NCBI GenBank assembly: GCA_934565425.1
Contig: CAKTHW010000039.1
Span: forward strand, 1 to 12,850
Direction: 5' to 3'
DNA: 12,850 bases
Source: an uncultured Oscillospiraceae bacterium
GTDB taxonomy: Bacteria; Bacillota; Clostridia; Oscillospirales; Oscillospiraceae
The notes under the pieces: generated by a model
The model's input: only the letters and a program-made list of their open reading frames with translations
Told to the model about the DNA's origin: nothing
The model's database searches: none
Position numbers and translations under genes: made by a program
In this document: positions 7,223-12,850 of the stretch, one piece after another
Numbering within the stretch: the stretch's first letter is position 1
Layout: each line of letters opens with the position of its first letter

Positions 7223-8449
7223 ATGACAAAGACAGATTCCAGAAGATACTATCCCACTGCCTTAGCCCTGTATATCACCTACTTTGTCCTGGGCATCGCA
7301 GCGACCATCATGGGTCAGTACAAGCAAGACTTCGCCGCCCTGTGGGGCGCCAGCAAGCTGGCAGACGGCAGCTTTGACGTATCCAGCGTCGTGGCCGTCA
7401 TCGCCGCCATCGGCCTGGGCCGTCTGGTGGCCTTCCCCATCGCAGGTCCCCTGTCCGACCGGCTGGGCCGCCGCCTGTCCGCTCTGATCGGCTGCGTCCT
7501 CTACGCCATCTTCCTGCTGGCCATCACCTTCGCACCGAATATGTATATCGGTTACGTCCTGGCCGTCATCAGCGGTATGGCAAACTCCTTCCTGGACACC
7601 AGCATCACCCCCTCCTGCATGGAGATCTTCAAGGAAAAGGGCACCATCGCCAACATCTTCACCAAGCTGGCCATCTCCATCGCTCAGTTCCTGCTCCCCT
7701 TTGCCATCGGCTTTGTGGCCGCACGGAACCTGCCCTTCCACACCATCTTCATCGCCACTGCGGTCATCATCATCGTAGACGGCATCCTCCTCTGCTTCCT
7801 GCCCTTCCCGCCCTTTGAACGAGTGGTCAAGAGCGCCGACAAGCCCAAGGAAAAAATGCACTTCACCGCCCCCGCTATCATCCTGGTCTGCCTGGGCTTC
7901 ACCACCTCCACCACCTTCATGCTGTGGATGAACTGCAACCAGGAGCTGGGCAAGCTGTACGGCTTGCAGGATCCTGCTATGATCCAGTCCTTCTACTCCG
8001 TGGGCATCGTCTGCGCCCTGTTCGTCAGCGCTGCACTGCTCAGCCGCAAGGTCGAACCGGCTAAGATCCTCATCGTCTATCCCTGCATCGCCTTTATCAC
8101 CCTGGGCGTCATCTACTTCGTACAGACCCCGTTCATCTGCCTGGCCGGTGGCTTCCTCCTGGGCTTCTTCGCAGCAGGCGGCGTGCTCCAGCTGGTCACT
8201 GCAGTCGCCAACGAGATGTTCCCCAAGAACCGCGGCGTCATCACCTCCATCGTCATGATCGCCTCCAGCGTGGCCAACTACCTGGTCATCAGCGTGGCCG
8301 GCGTCCTGACCCGTGTGGGCGGCACCAACGGTCCTCGCCTGGTCCTGCTGTTCAACATGGCAGTCACCCTGGTCGGCATCCTGCTGGCTCTGTACCTGAA
8401 CGTCTGCCAGAAGCGCGAGCGGGCAGCTGCTGAAAAAGCGGAGGCATAA
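7223..8449 (+). CDS. MFS transporter, probable quinate/shikimate importer
   Basis: A 408-residue major facilitator superfamily membrane protein with about 12 hydrophobic segments. The MFS loop motif GPLSDRLGRR stands at residues 75-84, between helices 2 and 3. A polar stretch (residues about 200-213, KSADKPKEK) is the central cytoplasmic loop, and the protein ends in a charged tail. A GAAAGGA at 7206-7212 precedes the ATG at 7223 by about ten bases. It lies 33 bases after dehydrogenase 1 and only three bases before shikimate kinase, whose ribosome binding site is inside this gene. The family moves many small organic anions. That this one carries a hydroaromatic acid is inferred from its neighbours, because substrate cannot be read from the motif. 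A drug exporter is the alternative. Confidence 0.93.
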   Translation: MTKTDSRRYYPTALALYITYFVLGIAATIMGQYKQDFAALWGASKLADGSFDVSSVVAVIAAIGLGRLVAFPIAGPLSDRLGRRLSALIGCVLYAIFLLAITFAPNMYIGYVLAVISGMANSFLDTSITPSCMEIFKEKGTIANIFTKLAISIAQFLLPFAIGFVAARNLPFHTIFIATAVIIIVDGILLCFLPFPPFERVVKSADKPKEKMHFTAPAIILVCLGFTTSTTFMLWMNCNQELGKLYGLQDPAMIQSFYSVGIVCALFVSAALLSRKVEPAKILIVYPCIAFITLGVIYFVQTPFICLAGGFLLGFFAAGGVLQLVTAVANEMFPKNRGVITSIVMIASSVANYLVISVAGVLTRVGGTNGPRLVLLFNMAVTLVGILLALYLNVCQKRERAAAEKAEA

Positions 8450-8452
8450 CTT

Positions 8453-8968
8453 ATGAAAACAACGAACAACCTCTTCCTCATCGGCTTCATGGGCGCGGGC
8501 AAATCCTCTGTCTCCGCCGCCCTGGGTCAGAAACTCGGCCGCCAGGTCGTTGAAATGGATCAGTGCATCTCGGAAAACGAGGGCATGACCATCCCCGAAA
8601 TTTTCGCCCAGAAAGGCGAACCCTACTTCCGTACCTGTGAAACAGCCCTGCTCCAGGGCTGTGCCCAGGGGGAACCCCGTATCATCTCCTGCGGCGGCGG
8701 CGTGCCCATGCGGGAGGAGAACGTAGCGGCTATGAGAGAGTGCGGCACCATCGTCCTGCTCACCGCCCGTCCCGAAGTCATCCTGGACCGGGTCAAGGAC
8801 AGCGACGACCGCCCCCTGCTCCAGAACCGCAAGAGCGTGGAAGGCATCTCCGAACTGATGGAGCAGCGCCGACCCAAATACGAGGCTGCGGCCGATGTGA
8901 CCGTGGACACCTCGGATCTGAACATCGAAGAAGTCTGCGAGGCAGTATTGCAGCAGGTCAACCATTGA
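8453..8968 (+). CDS. aroK: shikimate kinase
   Basis: A 171-residue P-loop kinase of standard length that phosphorylates shikimate at the 3-hydroxyl with ATP, the step leading to chorismate. Visible landmarks are Walker A GFMGAGKS (11-18); Asp36, which corresponds to the shikimate-binding aspartate of the DxD pair (the first aspartate is Glu34, reading EMD); Arg60 in PYFR; the GGG shikimate loop at 81-83; Arg120 in DRPLL for the lid; and Arg140 in QRRPKY. These predict an active enzyme. The ATG lies three bases after the transporter stop, with GGAGG (8440-8444) inside the transporter gene, indicating translational coupling. Its place in a LysR-controlled operon rather than with other aro genes suggests salvage of imported shikimate. 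It could equally be the organism's only copy. Confidence 0.94.
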   Translation: MKTTNNLFLIGFMGAGKSSVSAALGQKLGRQVVEMDQCISENEGMTIPEIFAQKGEPYFRTCETALLQGCAQGEPRIISCGGGVPMREENVAAMRECGTIVLLTARPEVILDRVKDSDDRPLLQNRKSVEGISELMEQRRPKYEAAADVTVDTSDLNIEEVCEAVLQQVNH

Positions 8969-8992
8969 TAGAAACACAAGGAGGAAACTACT

Positions 8993-9838
8993 ATGTCTAA
9001 GAAATATCCCATCACCGTCAGCTCCTGGACTCTGGGCGATCAGTGCACCTTTGAAGAACGTGTTGCAGCAGCAAAGGCCGCCGGTTTTGAAGGCATCGGC
9101 CTCCGTGCGGAAACCTACGTGGACGCGCTGAACGAAGGGCTGTTCGATCAGGACATCCTGGACATCCTGGCAAAGTACGACATGAAGGTCACCGAAGTGG
9201 AATATATCGTCCAGTGGGCCGACGTCCATCGCTCCTACGAGCAGAAGTACAAGGAACAGATGTGCTTCCACATGTGCGAGCTGTTCGGCGTCAACCACAT
9301 CAACTGCGGTCTGATGGAAGACTACTCCGTCGAGCACACCGCTCAGAAGCTGCGTGAGCTGTGCCACCGCGCTGGCAAGTACACCATCGGCGTGGAACCC
9401 ATGCCCTACAGCGGTCTGCCCGATGTGAAGAAGGCTTGGGCTGTGGTCAAGGAATCCGGCTGCGACAACGCAAAGCTCATCCTGGACTCCTGGCATTGGA
9501 TCCGTGCCAACCAGAGCTATGACCCCTCTGTCCTGGCTGACGTCCCCGCTGACAAGGTGGTCGCCGTCCAGATCAACGACGTCCAGGCTCATCCCTATGC
9601 CGCTCCCGTCCTCCGGGACGAATCCATGCATGACCGCATGATGCCCGGCACCGGCCACGGCGACACTGCTGGCTTCGTGAAGATGATCCGCGAAAAGGGC
9701 ATCGAACCCGCTGTCATGGGCGTGGAAGTCATCAGCGACGAGATCCTGAGCGCCGGCGTGGCAGAAGCCGCCAAGGCAAACTTCGACGCAACCCGCGCTG
9801 TCCTGGAACAGGCTTGGCCTGAAGTAGTGGAACAGTAA
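8993..9838 (+). CDS. TIM-barrel sugar isomerase-like protein, candidate 3-dehydroshikimate dehydratase
   Basis: A 281-residue member of the xylose isomerase-like (AP endonuclease 2) TIM-barrel family. The expected metal-site pattern is present: Glu135 (GVEPMPY), Asp165 and His168 (LILDSWHW, with Arg171), Gln193 (VQIND), and Glu245 (GVEVISDE), with PGTGHGDTAGFVKMI preceding the last. This family includes sugar epimerases, hydroxypyruvate isomerases, inosose dehydratases and the AsbF/QuiC-type 3-dehydroshikimate dehydratases that make protocatechuate. Sandwiched between shikimate kinase and a second quinate/shikimate dehydrogenase, the dehydratase function is the best fit, but motif evidence alone does not exclude the others. 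AAGGAGG at 8978-8984 sets the start; the gap from aroK is 24 bases. It uses CGT for several arginines, hinting at higher expression than the promoter-proximal genes. Confidence 0.85.
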   Translation: MSKKYPITVSSWTLGDQCTFEERVAAAKAAGFEGIGLRAETYVDALNEGLFDQDILDILAKYDMKVTEVEYIVQWADVHRSYEQKYKEQMCFHMCELFGVNHINCGLMEDYSVEHTAQKLRELCHRAGKYTIGVEPMPYSGLPDVKKAWAVVKESGCDNAKLILDSWHWIRANQSYDPSVLADVPADKVVAVQINDVQAHPYAAPVLRDESMHDRMMPGTGHGDTAGFVKMIREKGIEPAVMGVEVISDEILSAGVAEAAKANFDATRAVLEQAWPEVVEQ

Positions 9839-9894
9839 GCGTCACACACTGAACCCTTAAATTTGATCTACGACTTTTTTGGAGGTATTACAAT

Positions 9895-10770
9895 ATGGAA
9901 AGCAGAATCTCTGGACACACTAAGCTCTTTTGCCTGATCGGCTCTCCCGTCGGCCACTCCGGCTCCCCCGCTATGTACAACTACACCTTCGAACGCCTGG
10001 GCATCGACGCCGCTTACATGGCATTTGACGTGCCCCTGGATCAGGTCGAAGCAGGCGTAGAAGCCATCAAGACCCTGGGCGTAGGCGGCTTCAACGTGAC
10101 CATGCCCGACAAGACTGCTGTCTCCCACCTGGTGGACGAGCTGTCCCCCGCTGCCAAGCTCATCGGCGCCTGCAACACCGTCACCGTGGACGAAAACGGC
10201 AAGCTGACCGGCCACAACACCGATGGTGTGGGCTTCGTCCGCAACCTGCATGAGCATGGCGTGGAAGTCAAGGGCAAGAAGCTGGTGGTCATGGGCGCAG
10301 GCGGCGCAGCAACCGCCATCTGTATGCAGACCGCTCTGGACGGCGCCGCTGAGATCGCTATCTTCAACCGTACCGGCTATGACTTCTACTCCAACGGCGA
10401 ACTGACCGTCAAGAAGCTGGCAGAAGCCGTGCCCAACTGCAAGGTCTCCATCCATCCCCTGCAGGACAAGGAAGCCCTGGCAGAAGCCGTCAACCACTGT
10501 GACATCCTGGTCAACGCCACCAAGGTGGGCATGAAGCCCCTGGAAGACCAGAGCCTCATCGACCCCTCCCTGTTCCGTCCTGACCTGGTGGTTGCTGACA
10601 CCGTCTACAACCCCAGAGAGACCCGCATGATCCAGGAAGCTAAGGCAGCTGGCTGCAAGATCGCCGTAGGCGGCATCGGCATGCTGCTGTGGCAGGGTGT
10701 GGCAGCATTCAAGCTGTACACCGGCAAGGATATGCCTGCGCAGGAAGTCCTGGAGAAGTTCTTCTCCTGA
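9895..10770 (+). CDS. aroE: YdiB-like quinate/shikimate dehydrogenase 2
   Basis: A 291-residue paralogue of the first operon gene. It keeps the carboxylate serines (Ser22, Ser24 in GHSGSP), the catalytic Lys73 (NVTMPDK) and Asp110 (HNTDG), a canonical GAGGAA nucleotide loop (134-139), and NATKVGMKPLED near 207-218, which is close to E. coli YdiB. IFNRTGYDF near 156-164 lacks the basic clamp residue for NADP phosphate, suggesting NAD preference. Differences from the first copy cluster at the substrate side: HSGS against HSKS and MPDK against MPFK. A reasonable reading is that one enzyme handles quinate and the other shikimate, or that they run in opposite directions; sequence alone does not assign them. 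GGAGGT at 9881-9886 sets the start. A 56-base gap separates it from the upstream gene, with no visible terminator. Confidence 0.93.
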   Translation: MESRISGHTKLFCLIGSPVGHSGSPAMYNYTFERLGIDAAYMAFDVPLDQVEAGVEAIKTLGVGGFNVTMPDKTAVSHLVDELSPAAKLIGACNTVTVDENGKLTGHNTDGVGFVRNLHEHGVEVKGKKLVVMGAGGAATAICMQTALDGAAEIAIFNRTGYDFYSNGELTVKKLAEAVPNCKVSIHPLQDKEALAEAVNHCDILVNATKVGMKPLEDQSLIDPSLFRPDLVVADTVYNPRETRMIQEAKAAGCKIAVGGIGMLLWQGVAAFKLYTGKDMPAQEVLEKFFS

Positions 10771-10826
10771 GTTCCCGCCTGTAACGTCTGAAATTACCGA
10801 AGATACCTAAGAGGAGGAGTTAAGAT

Positions 10827-12755
10827 ATGAAGTTCCCGACTATGTTTTCCCCGGTGCAGATCGGCACTGTGACCGTCCCCAACCGTTTCGTCGTGCCTCC
10901 CATGGGCAACAACTTCGCCAATACCGATGGCACCCTCAGCGACCGTTCTCTGTCCTACTACCAGGCACGTGCCAAGGGCGGTTTCGGCCTGATCACCATC
11001 GAATCCACCGTTGTCTACAAGGAAGCCAAGGGCGGCCCCCGCAAGCCCTGCCTGTTCTCTGACGACACCGTTGACAGCTTCCGCCGGGTGGCAGACGCCT
11101 GCCACGCCTATGGCGCCAAAGTCTCCATCCAGCTCCAGCACGCAGGCCCCGAGGGCAACTCCGCCCTCACCGGCTACCCCCTGAAGGCAGCCAGCGCCAT
11201 GCCCGCTGCGGTCGGTCGTGAGATCCCCGTGGCCATGCCCACCGAGGAAGTGTACCGCCTGATCGAGTGCTACGGCGACGCCGCTCGCCGTGCCCAGCAG
11301 GCTGGCATCGACATGGTCGAAGTCCACTGCGCCCACGGTTACCTGGTGAGCACCTTCATCTCCCAGCGTACCAACAACCGTACCGATGAGTTCGGCGGCT
11401 GCTTCGAAAACCGGATGCGTCTGCCCCGCCTCATCATCGAAAACATCCGTCGGAAGACTGGCGGCAACCTGCCCATCCTCTGCCGTATCAACGCTACCGA
11501 CGAGGTCGAAGGCGGCCAGACCGTTCAGGACGCAGCTGCTGTGGCTGCTTACCTGGAACAGGAATGCGGCGTAGACGCCCTCCACGTGACCCGTGCTGTC
11601 CACCTCCATGACGAATTCATGTGGGCGCCTGGCATCACCCACGGCGGCTTCAACGCCAACCTGGTCACCGAGATCAAGCAGGCTGTCTCCGTCCCCGTCA
11701 TCGCTGTGGGTCGTTTCACCGAACCTCAGTACGCAGAACTGCTGGTCAAGCAGGGTCGTGCCGACCTGATCGCCTTCGGCCGTCAGAGCATCGCCGACCC
11801 CGACCTGCCCGCCAAGGCAAGAACCGGCAACCTGGAGACCCTGGCTCCCTGCATCGGCTGCCTGCTGGGCTGCGTGCCCAATATGTTCGCTGGCCGTCCC
11901 ATCTCCTGCGCTGTGAACCCCTGCGTCGGCCGTGAATCCGAGCTGACTCCCGCTGAAGTGTCCAAGAACGTGGTCGTCGTCGGCGGTGGCCCCGGCGGTC
12001 TGTACGCTGCCTGGATCTGCGCTCTGCGCGGCCATCAGGTCACCCTGCTGGAGAAGAACCCCGAACTGGGCGGCAACTTCCGCATCGCCGCTTACCCCAC
12101 CGGCAAGGGTCAGATCACAGAAGTGATCCGCTCCTTCATCGTCAAGTGCGAAAAGGCCGGCGTGGATCTGCGCTGCAACGTGAAAGCAGACGAAGTCCTC
12201 CTCAACTCCCTGCATCCCGACGCCATCATCCTGGCAACCGGCTCCAACCCCCTCATCCTGCCCATCCCCGGCCTGGACACCTGCGGCTACGTCACCGCTC
12301 AGGACATGCTGGAAGGCAAGGCTCCCATGGGTCAGAAGGTCCTGGTAGTCGGCGGCGGCATGGTGGGCTGCGAAGCTGCTGAATACCTGGCAGAACGTGG
12401 CCACGAGGCTGCCATCATCGAGATGAAGGACGTCATCGCCGCTGACGTCACCCCCGAAAACCGTCGTTATATGTTCGCGAACTTCGAAGAACACCATGTC
12501 CTCCTGCGGCCCAGCGCCAAGGTCAGCCAGTTCTATCCCGATGGCGTTGACTACACCCTGGCTGATGGCACTGCCGGTTCCCTCCGTGGGTATGACAATG
12601 TGGTCCTTGCTATGGGTTCCCGTTCCAACGCCGTGCTGAAGGAAACCGCCGAGAAGGTCGCTCCCCAGGTCTTCGTCATCGGCGAGGCTGCCAAGGCTCC
12701 CGGCAACGCTGTCCTGGCGACCAACGACGCCCTGGAAGCTGCCCTTCAGATCTGA
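10827..12755 (+). CDS. Fe-S flavoenzyme of the 2,4-dienoyl-CoA reductase/enoate reductase family
   Basis: A 642-residue protein with the three-part FadH/enoate reductase design. An FMN-binding old-yellow-enzyme barrel covers about 1-335 (RFVVPPMGNN, SIQLQHAG, HCAHGYLVSTFISQRTNNRTDEFGG, with Tyr172 where FadH has its active-site tyrosine). A [4Fe-4S] cluster is bound by Cys342, 345, 349 and 361, matching the C-x2-C-x3-C-x11-C spacing of FadH. A C-terminal FAD/NAD half has GGGPGG at 386-391 and GGGMVG at 509-514. Family members reduce C=C bonds conjugated to a carbonyl (dienoyl-CoA, cinnamate, bile-acid enones). As last gene of a shikimate-type operon its substrate may be 3-dehydroshikimate, which is an enone, or a CoA-activated derivative. 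FadH-like activity on fatty acids is the fallback. The cluster suggests anaerobic function. AGGAGG at 10811-10817 precedes the ATG. Arginine codons are strongly CGT-biased, indicating high expression. Confidence 0.94.
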   Translation: MKFPTMFSPVQIGTVTVPNRFVVPPMGNNFANTDGTLSDRSLSYYQARAKGGFGLITIESTVVYKEAKGGPRKPCLFSDDTVDSFRRVADACHAYGAKVSIQLQHAGPEGNSALTGYPLKAASAMPAAVGREIPVAMPTEEVYRLIECYGDAARRAQQAGIDMVEVHCAHGYLVSTFISQRTNNRTDEFGGCFENRMRLPRLIIENIRRKTGGNLPILCRINATDEVEGGQTVQDAAAVAAYLEQECGVDALHVTRAVHLHDEFMWAPGITHGGFNANLVTEIKQAVSVPVIAVGRFTEPQYAELLVKQGRADLIAFGRQSIADPDLPAKARTGNLETLAPCIGCLLGCVPNMFAGRPISCAVNPCVGRESELTPAEVSKNVVVVGGGPGGLYAAWICALRGHQVTLLEKNPELGGNFRIAAYPTGKGQITEVIRSFIVKCEKAGVDLRCNVKADEVLLNSLHPDAIILATGSNPLILPIPGLDTCGYVTAQDMLEGKAPMGQKVLVVGGGMVGCEAAEYLAERGHEAAIIEMKDVIAADVTPENRRYMFANFEEHHVLLRPSAKVSQFYPDGVDYTLADGTAGSLRGYDNVVLAMGSRSNAVLKETAEKVAPQVFVIGEAAKAPGNAVLATNDALEAALQI

Positions 12756-12850
12756 TACAAGCATAACACAAACGATCGCCAACCCATTTTGATTCTCCTA
12801 AACCAAACTCCTACTTTTTAAAACAATTCTCCTAGATTGATAGAACGAAC
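12756..12850. other. AT-rich intergenic tail at the window end
   Basis: No gene and no clear hairpin terminator follow the last operon gene within the window. Three CTCCTA motifs occur at 12795-12800, 12808-12813 and 12829-12834, two of them within the longer ATTCTCCTA. On the minus strand they read TAGGAG. The operon may continue, or end, beyond the edge. Confidence 0.4.

Noticed and set aside
7212..7226. Four-codon peptide (MNTT) whose stop overlaps the transporter ATG (ATGA)
   Set aside because: Its ATG directly abuts the Shine-Dalgarno, leaving no spacing for initiation; the arrangement is probably chance.
7262..9658. A 798-codon open frame on the minus strand
   Set aside because: It lies opposite the transporter, kinase and TIM-barrel genes, all of which have clear family motifs. 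Its product is rich in His, Gly, Asp and Val, as expected for antisense of high-GC codons, with no domain and no ribosome binding site.
10794..12782. A 662-codon open frame on the minus strand
   Set aside because: Fully antisense to the Fe-S flavoenzyme, with low-complexity composition; a GC-driven shadow frame.
12792..12834. Three CTCCTA motifs, considered as an iteron or repeat array
   Set aside because: Spacings are irregular (13 and 21 bases) and the units are only six to nine bases in AT-rich DNA; not enough for a repeat call.

Overview
The window looks like chromosomal DNA from a high-GC member of the Clostridia, most likely an anaerobic gut Oscillospirales-type bacterium (Flavonifractor, Intestinimonas or Oscillibacter-like). 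This is inferred from GC-rich coding sequence with AT-rich intergenic gaps, strong AGGAGG ribosome binding sites, LysR regulators, a type III CoA-transferase and an oxygen-sensitive-type Fe-S flavoenzyme. The genus is a guess. No tRNA, rRNA, CRISPR array, transposase or integrase is visible.

Layout: (1) a 404-residue type III (CaiB/BaiF) CoA-transferase at 299-1513 (+), followed by a strong hairpin terminator; (2) a LysR regulator at 1622-2506 (-), divergent from an aldo/keto reductase at 2702-3553 (+), which has its own terminator; (3) a MATE-family exporter at 3657-5048 (+), convergent with a second LysR regulator at 5221-6102 (-), the two separated by a symmetric bidirectional terminator; (4) a six-gene operon at 6323-12755 (+), read divergently from the second LysR: YdiB-like quinate/shikimate dehydrogenase 1, MFS transporter, shikimate kinase, TIM-barrel sugar-isomerase-like protein (candidate 3-dehydroshikimate dehydratase), YdiB-like dehydrogenase 2, and an old-yellow-enzyme/2,4-dienoyl-CoA-reductase-type Fe-S flavoprotein.

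The operon reads as a hydroaromatic-acid (quinate/shikimate) uptake and conversion system under a LysR regulator. The transporter would import the acid and the two dehydrogenases would interconvert hydroxy and keto forms. The kinase could send shikimate into chorismate synthesis and the TIM-barrel enzyme could aromatise 3-dehydroshikimate to protocatechuate. The Fe-S flavoenzyme could reduce a ring double bond, and 3-dehydroshikimate is itself an enone. No 3-dehydroquinate dehydratase is present in the window. The joining of a salvage branch (kinase), an aromatising branch and a reductive branch in one operon is the most interesting thing here. The CoA-transferase upstream shares the CGT-rich arginine codon use of the operon's last gene and may supply a CoA-ester step, but that link is inference.
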